Assembly: GCA_003818595.1 (NCBI GenBank)
Contig: RPQV01000029.1
Span: 1-14,380, forward strand
From: Calditrichota bacterium
GTDB lineage: Bacteria > Zhuqueibacterota > Zhuqueibacteria > Residuimicrobiales > Krinioviventaceae
Reading direction: 5' to 3'
DNA: 14,380 nt
Shown here: positions 1 through 6,748 of the stretch, piece after piece
Layout of the letters: each line of letters begins with the position of its first letter
Numbering within the stretch: the first letter of the stretch is position 1
The notes under the pieces: model-generated
What the model was told of the DNA's origin: nothing
Databases searched by the model: none
What the model saw: the letters and a program-made list of their open reading frames with translations, nothing else
Made by a program: the position numbers and the translations under genes

Positions 1-2
1 AG

Positions 3-629
3 GTGACGCGTGGCATCAAGGTTCACAAGGAAATCGCTAGAAGCACCTTCCGGGAAATCAATCAAAAGGGCGCCCTGAGTTTTTTGATGCTGCTCATCAG
101 CGCGGATCTGACCTTTTTTCTCTTCCATCTTTTATTAAAATACACACCCCGGCTTGCCGGTGTCCGCATGGCGATCGAGAGCGATCGCGGATATGCTGAA
201 GTCTTTCAGTATATCAAGGAATTTTGGATAGCCGGTCTGCTGGTTCTCCTTTTTGTCCGCACCCGCAGAGGAGCTTTCCTTGTTTGGTCCTTTTTGTTCA
301 TTTATCTATTAGGGGACGATTCTTTCATGCTGCATGAAACATGGGGGGCGGCGATCGCCTCATCGTTGGGTGAGGGATCGTTTCTGCATCTGCGCATGCA
401 GGATTATGGTGAATTGATCGTTTCTTCCGGTGTTCTGTTGATCTTCCTGATCTTCTTATTGCCTGCCTTGCGCAAATGTTCTCGTCTCACCAAACAGATT
501 ACCATGGATTTGTGTCTCCTGATAGCCATGATGGCCTTTTTCGGCGTTTTGATCGATATGCTGCATATTGTTCTGTTTTTTATCTCGGGCAGTGATATTT
601 TATCACTTTTGAAGATGGAGGCGAGATGA
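3..629 (+). CDS. Multi-pass membrane protein of unknown function, 5' end uncertain
   Basis: I do not recognise this gene. The 208-residue product has about five hydrophobic segments, near residues 25-46, 74-86, 90-104, 136-155 and 167-196, so it should be an inner-membrane protein. The acidic stretch GDDSFMLHETWG (104-115) and DMLH (185-188), next to membrane segments, are polar positions that may matter for function. The GTG at position 3 is the first possible start; there is no ATG before codon 29, and only two bases lie upstream, so the gene may begin outside the window. The end looks wrong: the frame finishes with the polar tail SLLKMEAR, while the next frame over continues EDGGEMIIMSV followed by another hydrophobic stretch. 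One extra T in the TTTT run at 607-610 would join both parts into a 243-residue protein with a sixth membrane segment. Confident that it is a coding membrane protein; the function is unknown. Confidence 0.7.
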   Translation: MTRGIKVHKEIARSTFREINQKGALSFLMLLISADLTFFLFHLLLKYTPRLAGVRMAIESDRGYAEVFQYIKEFWIAGLLVLLFVRTRRGAFLVWSFLFIYLLGDDSFMLHETWGAAIASSLGEGSFLHLRMQDYGELIVSSGVLLIFLIFLLPALRKCSRLTKQITMDLCLLIAMMAFFGVLIDMLHIVLFFISGSDILSLLKMEAR

Positions 630-733
630 TTATCATGAGTGTCACTTGTTCCTATGTCTTTTATGTCTGGCATTTCAAGGGAGATATTCCGATTTCATTT
701 TGGTTTCTGATGCGCAAATGGCTTTGCAAATGA
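611..733 (+). pseudogene. Out-of-frame 3' end of the preceding membrane protein gene
   Basis: Reading from 611 gives EDGGEMIIMSVTCSYVFYVW and then a short basic tail ending in TGA at 731-733. EDGGEM followed by a membrane helix reads like the natural continuation of the upstream protein, and it follows directly on DILSLL if one T is restored in the run at 607-610. An alternative is a separate 35-residue membrane peptide starting at ATG 626. That start overlaps the upstream stop codon (ATGA) and has GGAGG at 617-621, so it could be translated on its own. I prefer the frameshift reading because the residues before ATG 626 also look like protein. This is either a real frameshift or a homopolymer error in the assembly. 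Confidence 0.5.
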
Positions 734-954
734 CAAAATGAATAAAACACCAGAAGGATAGGTATAATCCATATTGATTATTGTTTACAATTTGCCAACG
801 AAACGTTTTGTGTGAACGAGCGATATTTATTGAATTTCGAATTTTTATAAAAATTCAGTAAACTTGAAAAAATCTCTTTATTGTTTTCATTATTTTATTA
901 TCTTTCACTATTGTCCAATTGAATCCCAATTAACCTTCTATAAAGGAGAGAGTA
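734..954. other. AT-rich intergenic region with two palindromes upstream of the secreted protein gene
   Basis: No gene is seen. There is a perfect 18-bp palindrome at 839-856 (GAATTTTTA and its complement). Around 797-812 there is an imperfect palindrome centred on AAACGTTT (801-808), with the central CG typical of LacI-family operators. A weak sigma70-like pair, TTGAAA (864-869) and CATTAT (888-893) with an 18-bp spacer, could drive the downstream gene. All of these are suggestions from inspection only. Confidence 0.3.
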
Positions 955-2103
955 ATGAATAAACTTTTGTTACAAGTTTGCATGATTGCACTGCTTGGAT
1001 TGCTGTTTGTTTCAGCATCCCAGGCTCAAATGACGATCACCATCACCAGTCCCAAGAATGGGGATGTTGTTTCCCCCTGCAATGATTTGGTGATTCCGTT
1101 TGAGATCACCACCACCACTGAGACGATCAAAGAGGTGCGGTTTTACAGCAATGGCGCCTATAAAGGCCTGGTGAGGAAAGCACCGTGGGAATACACCTTT
1201 AAAAATATTCAGCGGGGACGCTATGAATTTCAGGCCTTGTTGAAGAGCGTGGAAGGCACCGAAGCATGGTCGGAAGCAATCATCGTCAAGGCCGGATCAG
1301 TTTCAGCCGGAGAAAAAATCTCCAATGGCAGTTTCGACTGTGCCGCCCTCGCTCCCTGGACTCTGAATGTCAATTCCGGGTCAGGCGCCGCAGCCACGGC
1401 CAGCATCATCGAAGATACCTATTTCGATGACCTGAACTATCTCATGGTGGAAATTACATCCGGCGGATCAGCCAACTGGCATGTGCAATTTCAGCAACCC
1501 GTTCCCGTCGACTCGGGCCATGTGTACCTCATTTCCTTTCTGGCTGATTCGGATGTCCAGAAAACGATCGACGTTTCCATGCAGGAGAATCAGGATCCTT
1601 GGACGGTTCAGTTCGGTACAGAGGTTCCGATTGACGGCGCCGATTTGTACGGGCCTTTTGAATTCGTCGCTTCACGGACGGATCCGACGAATTATATCCG
1701 CTTCAATATCGGCAACAACACCACGACCTATTATATCGATGATATTCGCATCATCGACACATCGGCCAGTTCGGTCAAAGCCAAAGAAATTGATTTCAGC
1801 GGCGTCGTCAAGGAATTTGAGCTTCTGGATGCCTATCCGAATCCCTTCAACATGAGCACCACCATCCCCATCAGCCTGTCGCATGAAGCCGAGATTCGAC
1901 TGGACGTTTATAACATGCAGGGCCAATTGATCAACACCTTGGCGCAAGGATCTTTTCAGCCGGGAGTGCACAAGATCATGTGGGACGGAATGAACGCCCA
2001 ACAGCACATTGTACCCAGCGGGATCTATTTTTATCGCCTGCAGATTCTCAACAACAGCGATCACCCGATTCAGCTGAGCCGGAAAATTGTGCTCGTCAAA
2101 TGA
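955..2103 (+). CDS. Secreted carbohydrate-binding-type protein with C-terminal sorting domain
   Basis: The 382-residue protein starts with a clear signal peptide (about residues 1-25, hydrophobic core then SASQAQ). Residues 27-112 resemble a bacterial Ig-like domain (ITSPKNGDVV...EVRFYSNGAYKG...PWEYTF). Residues ~120-268 look like a CBM4/9-type jelly-roll carbohydrate-binding module (ISNGSFDCAALAPWTLN at the start, YYIDDIRI at the end). Residues ~288-382 form a type IX-like C-terminal sorting/FlgD-like Ig domain: AYPNPFN at 293-299, LDVYNMQGQLI, PGVHKIMWDG, GIYFYRL and a basic end. I see no catalytic domain, so it is probably a surface-attached or released binding protein. The start is supported by AGGAGAG at 943-949, about 5 bases before the ATG. 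It is monocistronic, facing the glycan operon with the tRNA between them; a link to glycan capture is inference. It is the best taxonomic clue in the window. Confidence 0.85.
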   Translation: MNKLLLQVCMIALLGLLFVSASQAQMTITITSPKNGDVVSPCNDLVIPFEITTTTETIKEVRFYSNGAYKGLVRKAPWEYTFKNIQRGRYEFQALLKSVEGTEAWSEAIIVKAGSVSAGEKISNGSFDCAALAPWTLNVNSGSGAAATASIIEDTYFDDLNYLMVEITSGGSANWHVQFQQPVPVDSGHVYLISFLADSDVQKTIDVSMQENQDPWTVQFGTEVPIDGADLYGPFEFVASRTDPTNYIRFNIGNNTTTYYIDDIRIIDTSASSVKAKEIDFSGVVKEFELLDAYPNPFNMSTTIPISLSHEAEIRLDVYNMQGQLINTLAQGSFQPGVHKIMWDGMNAQQHIVPSGIYFYRLQILNNSDHPIQLSRKIVLVK

Positions 2104-2122
2104 TGTCTTGTGCAAGGTCAGA

Positions 2123-2192
2123 CTTTGCGTTCTTTGCGTCTTTGCGTGAGTCAGAAATAAGTAATTCCACGCAAAGACGCAAAGACGCAAAG
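2123..2192. repeat. Imperfect inverted repeat built of CTTTGCGT units
   Basis: The left arm (2123-2148) holds three CTTTGCGT-type units. The right arm (2168-2192) is its reverse complement apart from one extra T in the left arm. A 19-base loop lies between. The transcript could form a long hairpin, and on the plus strand it is followed by A- and T-rich sequence, so it may end transcription of the secreted protein gene that stops 20 bases upstream. From memory, GCAAAGAC-type repeats occur in many unrelated environmental bacteria, which suggests a dispersed repeat that has landed here rather than a dedicated terminator. Confidence 0.75.
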
Positions 2193-2246
2193 AAAAAAAG
2201 CTTGCATTTTTTTCAAAAAAGTTTATTTTTGTTGACGCACTATCAG

Positions 2247-2318
2247 GCGGGAGTAGTTCAGTGGTAGAACACAACCTTGCCAAGGTTGGGGTCGCGAGTT
2301 CAAGTCTCGTCTCCCGCT
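2247..2318 (+). tRNA. tRNA-Gly (GCC anticodon)
   Basis: The full cloverleaf can be drawn. The acceptor stem is GCGGGAG (2247-2253) with CTCCCGC (2311-2317), discriminator T2318. The anticodon stem CAACC (2272-2276) pairs with GGTTG (2284-2288) around the loop TTGCCAA, giving anticodon GCC at 2279-2281. The T arm is 2294-2298 with 2306-2310 around TTCAAGT. CCA is not encoded. It decodes GGC and GGT glycine codons. Confidence 0.97.
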
Positions 2319-2326
2319 CGATCATC

Positions 2327-2352
2327 AAGCCTCAATTCGTTGAGGCTTTTTT
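2327..2352 (+). terminator. Rho-independent terminator of the tRNA-Gly gene
   Basis: A perfect 9-bp stem (AAGCCTCAA, 2327-2335, with TTGAGGCTT, 2340-2348) closes a TTCG loop (2336-2339) and runs into six Ts (2347-2352), eight bases after the tRNA. On the minus strand the stem has no U-run after it, so I do not count it as a strong terminator for the converging glycan operon. Confidence 0.93.
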
Positions 2353-2452
2353 ATGATTTATTGATCCATATCCCACGCGTCGGCGATTCGTATTTTAGAA
2401 AACGGGGTTCCTGCAGGATTTGTCTGCGCGAAAGATTTTTCATCATCCGCTC

Positions 2453-3640
2453 TTATTCTGTAAACGCTTTGGCAATTTTCGCGGCAATTTGCTCGATCTC
2501 TGCTTCATCAGAGTGAATGTTGATCCCGAATCCGGCTCCCAATCCGGCATCGACGACGCCGACGCTGAGATTGATCGCGCGGCTGAGTGTGTCATCGGTG
2601 CGCGGAAAGGCGCCCTTGCCGTGAGGCATGCCCTGTTCTTTCAACCAACGATTGAAATGTTCCATATTGGCGTACACATGCCAGCCGCTGTTGTCGACAG
2701 TCGTGGTGGCGAGCTGTTGCGCAACCCCGGCAGCTTGGGCGGCCGAGGAGAGCAGCAGGGTGCACAGTGTCGCGCAATCACCGGCAGGATCGTTCAATCG
2801 GCGAAAGCCGATGGCCGGGATTCCCTGCAGCAGGGATTTCAGCTGCGCTTTCTTCTGCCTGAGTATCTGAATGATGCCGTCGAGCCTGCGCAACTGTGCC
2901 AGAGCCACAGCGCCGGTCAGTTCGTTCATGCGGAAATTCATGCCGAGGATGCTGCGGCTGCCGACCTCGACGCCGGTGCGGTTGGGCAGGTGTCCCTGAT
3001 CATGAACGGCAAAGGCTCGGGTGTAGATATCCTCTTCGTCGGTGATCAAGATGCCGCCGTCGCCTGAGGTAATGGTTTTAAAGATATTGAGTGAAAAAGT
3101 ACCGATATCCCCGATAGCGCCGAGCTTTTGCCCTTTGTAGGAACCGCCGTTCGCCTGACAGGCGTCTTCAATGACAATCAGTCCATGTCGTTTGGCAATT
3201 TCCATAATCGCATCCATATCGCAGGCGTTGCCCAGCATATGCACCGGCATGATAGCCCTGGTTTTGGCTGTGATGCGTTTTTCAATGTCCTCCGGATCGA
3301 TGGTCAGACTGTCATCGATCTCGGCCAATACCGGGGTGCCGCCGCAAAAGATGATCGCGCTGTAGGAGGCAATAAAAGTATAGGCCGGTACGATGATTTC
3401 GTCCCCGGGCTGAATGTCAAGTGCTTTCAGCGCCACGATCAAGGCGGCGCTTCCCGATGTCAGCGCCAATGCATGATTGGCACCGCTGTAGGCCTCGAAT
3501 TCGCGTTCGAGTGAATAGACTTTTCGTTTGAAGGCCTGGTCGTGAAGGCTTCCGTAACGAAAAAGATACCCCGAGTTCATCACGTCCAAAAGCTCGGCCA
3601 GTTCTTCTTTGCCGATCATCTCATGTCCGGGTCCCGGCAT
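2453..3640 (-). CDS. DegT/DnrJ/EryC1/StrS-family PLP aminotransferase
   Basis: A 395-residue sugar/cyclitol aminotransferase of the DegT/StrS family (fold type I, cytoplasmic), of usual length. Visible landmarks are the phosphate-binding TSGSAAL (61-67), VIEDA with Asp159 that contacts the pyridine nitrogen, and GTFSLNIFKTITSGDGG with Schiff-base Lys188, followed by the family glycine motif. Family members transfer an amino group from Glu or Gln to a keto-sugar or keto-cyclitol; the substrate here is unknown. The C-terminus (INLSVGVVDAGLGAGFGINI) departs from the usual ending of antibiotic-sugar members. I chose ATG 3640 because a near-perfect ribosome site, AAGGAGGT (3646-3653), sits 5 bases upstream. 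A longer frame from 3727 only adds out-of-family residues overlapping the HAD gene. It begins one base after the HAD stop codon, so it is the last gene of the operon and translationally coupled. A biosynthetic-type enzyme in a catabolic operon is unusual. Confidence 0.9.
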   Translation of the reverse strand: MPGPGHEMIGKEELAELLDVMNSGYLFRYGSLHDQAFKRKVYSLEREFEAYSGANHALALTSGSAALIVALKALDIQPGDEIIVPAYTFIASYSAIIFCGGTPVLAEIDDSLTIDPEDIEKRITAKTRAIMPVHMLGNACDMDAIMEIAKRHGLIVIEDACQANGGSYKGQKLGAIGDIGTFSLNIFKTITSGDGGILITDEEDIYTRAFAVHDQGHLPNRTGVEVGSRSILGMNFRMNELTGAVALAQLRRLDGIIQILRQKKAQLKSLLQGIPAIGFRRLNDPAGDCATLCTLLLSSAAQAAGVAQQLATTTVDNSGWHVYANMEHFNRWLKEQGMPHGKGAFPRTDDTLSRAINLSVGVVDAGLGAGFGINIHSDEAEIEQIAAKIAKAFTE

Positions 3641-3641
3641 C

Positions 3642-4349
3642 TCATACCTCCTTGGGCAATGTTGATTCGGTGAATGCACCCTGTTCGAGCAGGGGCAGAA
3701 TTTCCCAAAGGGATTCCACCTGACCATCCGCTGCTGAAAAATCGATATGTCGGTTATAGGGATGGCGCAATCCGACGCACCGGCATCCCGCCGACTTGGC
3801 GGATTGAATTCCGGAAATTGAGTCTTCGATCACCAGGCACTGGTGAGTGGGGAGGGCAAGTTTTTCGGCGATAGCCAGATAGGGTTCCGGATGCGGTTTT
3901 TTGTGCCTGACTTGATCGCCGCTGATGATCGCATCAAATGCTGCATACGGATCCGGCAATCCGCCTGCATGAATCCGCCTGAAAACGGCCTGAACATGAT
4001 GGCGGGTGGAAGTGGTGCATAATCCGAATTTCATGTGATGTTGCCGCCCAAATGTGATGATCTCTAAAATTCCAGATTGCGGATCGAGTCGGCTGTTTTC
4101 CAGCGTCTCTTCATAATCGCGGTCAAAGGTCTGCCGGATGAGGTCGTCATCAAAATCGATCCCCCAGTCGGTGCGAATGTCCTGCAGGTTGCGACTGAAC
4201 GGGATGCCGATGAATTTGTATTGATACTCATCGGACAGTGAAATCCCCAGGGGATCGAACACCCGACGGAACACAGTGAAAACCAGGGGCTCGGTATTGA
4301 CAAAGACGCCATCCATGTCAAAAATGATTGCCTGAATGTTATTGATCAT
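3642..4349 (-). CDS. HAD-superfamily hydrolase, beta-phosphoglucomutase/sugar phosphatase type
   Basis: A 235-residue cytoplasmic HAD subfamily IA protein of normal length. All four motifs are present: I, FDMDGVFVNTEP with nucleophile Asp11 and acid/base Asp13; II, CTTST (Thr113/Ser114); III, HKKPHPEPY with Lys150/Lys151; IV, VIEDSISGIQSAKSAG with Glu175/Asp176. The helical cap lies between motifs I and II (about residues 17-85). The pattern DMDGV..TEP together with GLCTTST and EDS..GI..A..AG is that of the beta-phosphoglucomutase and 2-deoxyglucose-6-phosphatase cluster, so it acts on a phosphosugar; which one, and whether as mutase or phosphatase, cannot be told. It starts 12 bases after the GH2 stop and ends one base before the aminotransferase start, so the three genes form a tight unit. 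The ribosome site is weak (AAGAG), suggesting coupling to GH2 translation. Confidence 0.88.
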   Translation of the reverse strand: MINNIQAIIFDMDGVFVNTEPLVFTVFRRVFDPLGISLSDEYQYKFIGIPFSRNLQDIRTDWGIDFDDDLIRQTFDRDYEETLENSRLDPQSGILEIITFGRQHHMKFGLCTTSTRHHVQAVFRRIHAGGLPDPYAAFDAIISGDQVRHKKPHPEPYLAIAEKLALPTHQCLVIEDSISGIQSAKSAGCRCVGLRHPYNRHIDFSAADGQVESLWEILPLLEQGAFTESTLPKEV

Positions 4350-4361
4350 GATTCACTCTTA

Positions 4362-6608
4362 TTATTGGCTCTTGGTTCGTCGATAGAGCAGGGTATAGGT
4401 TGAATTCCACTCGGGATGCCCTTCAACCTCGAGCAACAGCTGAAAACGGTCGCTCTGCCATCCGGGGAGCTTCCACTGCAATGTCGGACCAACGACATTG
4501 CTGTTCGCCTCAGCAGCGCTTAAGGTGCATTCCTGAGATTCAACTATTGTGTCGCCGACCAACCGCACCACCACTTTGGCGTCTGTGACCGGTTCATGAG
4601 AGTCATTCAAAAGCCAGATATCGGTGGTGAAATTTTCTCCTTCGTGCCAGATAAATTTATCGAAACGGGCGCTGGCCAGGATCGGTCTGCAGGATGATTG
4701 GACGGCGTAAAAGGCCGGCTTGGGATCGTGCGGCCAGTTGATCAGGCTGTTGTTGGCCGCCGTCGGCCACGGCTCGTTATAGCACCAATTCAAGGCCATG
4801 GAACAATAGGGTTTCTGTCGCCGGGCTGATTCGTAAATGCATTTATAACCCTCCGATTGCAGCAGCTGGCCGTTGGCGACCAACTGTTCCAGCGTCTCCT
4901 GTTTGCCGAAATAATGTTCAATGGTTGAAGGAACAAGCCAGGTCTCTCCCTTCCAGGCGGCGAAGGCATGATGACTTTGCCAGACAGTGTCGGGCCGGGG
5001 CGGCCAGCGATGTTCCGGGGGAATGAAGGTTTTCAAGAGCGCGACGGGTGACGGACTGGGAACGCCGAATTCGGTATACGCCGTCTGACGGGCGCGTTTC
5101 ATCAGCTGAAACACCTCTTCACCGCTGTCGAGATCGCGGAAAACATAATTCCCGTGACCTATGCCCATCTGCGGCGAGGTCATGATAAAGGGCCGTTGCG
5201 GATCGAGGTGATAACAGAGAGCATTGAGCAGGCGCAGCGCCGACGATTGATCGGTCATGCCGGACCAGGCGTTGAACAACTCATTGCCGCCGCACCACAA
5301 CACCAGCGAGGGATGCGGTTTGAGTTTGCGGATGATGGATCCCGCTTCCTGTTCGAGCACGCTGAGATAGTGGGGTGTGCCTCGGTAATCGTTGCATGCC
5401 AGGGGAAAGTCCTGCCACAGTAACACTCCTTTCTCATCGCAGAGATCGAAAAAGGCCTGTTTATTGACGATGCCGCCGCCCCAGAGACGCAGGATGTTGA
5501 AATGAGCCTCGACCGCCAGGTTCAGCAGGGTCTCATAATGGTTGCGGGTGATGATGCCCGGGAAAATCTCCGGCGGCACCCAATTGCTGCCTTTGGCGAA
5601 AATGTGCCGACCGTTGATCTCGATCTGAATGGGAGGAACGCTTCGGGTCATGGGGAAGGAGCGCGGTTCATCCCAGGCGCCTGCATTCATCACCAGTCTG
5701 ACGCTTCGAAAACCGATGCGCTGACGATATTCTGCGAGACGCTCTTGCGCACGGTAAATCGTGAAAACCGAGGTATAGAGCGCCGGTGTTCCCTGATCAT
5801 GCGGCCACCACAATGAAACGGGCGTCACTTTATGTTTCAGGCAAAGATGTGACTGCTCGATGGAGCTGCTCTGCTCAAAAACCTGATCACCATCAGGATG
5901 GTAGAGCTGCCATTGATAATGGGTTGCATTTGAAGGTGGCAAATCCATCTCCAGGGTCAGGTCCGCGGCTGTGAGATCGTCGTTCAACTCATAGTCGATT
6001 TGGATATTTTGATATTGTATTGATCGCCCAATTTCGATGCCAGTATCGTCCCATATGCCCAGCGGAATGAGTCGCGGGTGCCAGTCCCAACCGTAGGAGA
6101 CCGCTGGTTTGACGCTCTGATCCGCCTGCGAGCGGTCAACGGGCGTCTGCCGTGACTTGGGCGCCGGGAAAATAGTCACCTGCAGGGTATTGTCGGATTG
6201 AAGCCAGGCCGTGAGGTCGAGCCGCACCGGCGTGAACATCCCTTCCTGCTCCAGCATCTGGTGGCCGTTGAAGGTGATGATAAACTGATAATCAATGCCC
6301 TGGGAGAAGAAATAGAGCCGTTCGCCCTCATCGATTTGCGGCGCGGCAAAGGAGCAGCGGTAACTCCAGTAGACATTTTCCATCCATTCATAATCGCGCC
6401 AGTGATCGCCGTACCAATAGGGGGCGAGTTGGTTGAAAGCGGCATAGTCCAACTGCACAGCGCCCGGCACGGTTGCCGGCATCCACTCGCGCGGCGAATC
6501 ATTGAGCGTCTGATGATGCCCCACCTGCCATTCAAGCCGCATCGCGGTCACTCCTTTCGCCGGTAATACCTGGCCAATGACCAGAAAAATCAAGAATATG
6601 TGTTTCAT
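4362..6608 (-). CDS. Exported GH2 glycosidase, beta-mannosidase type
   Basis: A 748-residue glycoside hydrolase family 2 enzyme that should release terminal beta-mannose (or a related sugar) from oligosaccharides. A signal peptide covers about residues 1-22, so it acts in the periplasm or outside. The N-terminal jelly roll follows (25-195, with WYGDHWRDYEWMENVYWSY and SYGWDWHPRLIPLGIWDD, both typical of beta-mannosidases), then an Ig-like domain (200-305) and the TIM barrel (about 325-640). The catalytic residues are visible: acid/base Glu443 in WCGGNE and nucleophile Glu513 in YTEFG; LRLWGGG (373-379) and NWCYNEPWPT (607-616) line the active site. A C-terminal sandwich domain ends the protein. 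It is somewhat shorter than typical 820-900-residue beta-mannosidases, mainly at the C-terminus. The start has a GAGGAGG ribosome site. It lies 140 bases downstream of the symporter with an operator-like site between. Exo-beta-glucosaminidase is the main alternative, because the GH2 subfamilies share these motifs. Confidence 0.9.
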   Translation of the reverse strand: MKHIFLIFLVIGQVLPAKGVTAMRLEWQVGHHQTLNDSPREWMPATVPGAVQLDYAAFNQLAPYWYGDHWRDYEWMENVYWSYRCSFAAPQIDEGERLYFFSQGIDYQFIITFNGHQMLEQEGMFTPVRLDLTAWLQSDNTLQVTIFPAPKSRQTPVDRSQADQSVKPAVSYGWDWHPRLIPLGIWDDTGIEIGRSIQYQNIQIDYELNDDLTAADLTLEMDLPPSNATHYQWQLYHPDGDQVFEQSSSIEQSHLCLKHKVTPVSLWWPHDQGTPALYTSVFTIYRAQERLAEYRQRIGFRSVRLVMNAGAWDEPRSFPMTRSVPPIQIEINGRHIFAKGSNWVPPEIFPGIITRNHYETLLNLAVEAHFNILRLWGGGIVNKQAFFDLCDEKGVLLWQDFPLACNDYRGTPHYLSVLEQEAGSIIRKLKPHPSLVLWCGGNELFNAWSGMTDQSSALRLLNALCYHLDPQRPFIMTSPQMGIGHGNYVFRDLDSGEEVFQLMKRARQTAYTEFGVPSPSPVALLKTFIPPEHRWPPRPDTVWQSHHAFAAWKGETWLVPSTIEHYFGKQETLEQLVANGQLLQSEGYKCIYESARRQKPYCSMALNWCYNEPWPTAANNSLINWPHDPKPAFYAVQSSCRPILASARFDKFIWHEGENFTTDIWLLNDSHEPVTDAKVVVRLVGDTIVESQECTLSAAEANSNVVGPTLQWKLPGWQSDRFQLLLEVEGHPEWNSTYTLLYRRTKSQ

Positions 6609-6644
6609 CGCTCCTCCTCGAGGGGACGTCCTTAATGCACGATT

Positions 6645-6660
6645 GGTTGAACGTTATCAA
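6645..6660 (-). promoter_or_regulatory. Possible second LacI-family operator before the GH2 gene
   Basis: GGTTGAACGTTATCAA carries the same AACGTT core as the palindrome in front of lacI (12899-12908), with GTT on one side. It sits about 42 bases before the GH2 start in a 140-base gap, where an internal promoter would be expected. The outer positions are not symmetric, and no clear -35/-10 pair was found, so this is weak. Confidence 0.3.
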
Positions 6661-6748
6661 TTGACAATGGGTTCGATTGTGCAACAACAAACTCCATGGG
6701 AAAATCGTGATATCTGTTTGCAGAATGTTTCTGCTCAAAATCTGCAGC

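Noticed and set aside
2327..2352. Bidirectional terminator also serving the glycan operon
   Set aside because: On the minus strand the hairpin is followed by TGATGATC, not a U-run, and lies about 100 bases past the last stop; termination there is possible but not supported.
2277..2516. 79-codon plus-strand frame over the tRNA
   Set aside because: It lies across tRNA-Gly and its terminator and has no coding character.
3641..3727. N-terminal extension of the aminotransferase to ATG 3727
   Set aside because: It overlaps the HAD gene, the residues do not look like the family, and the strong AAGGAGGT site points to ATG 3640.
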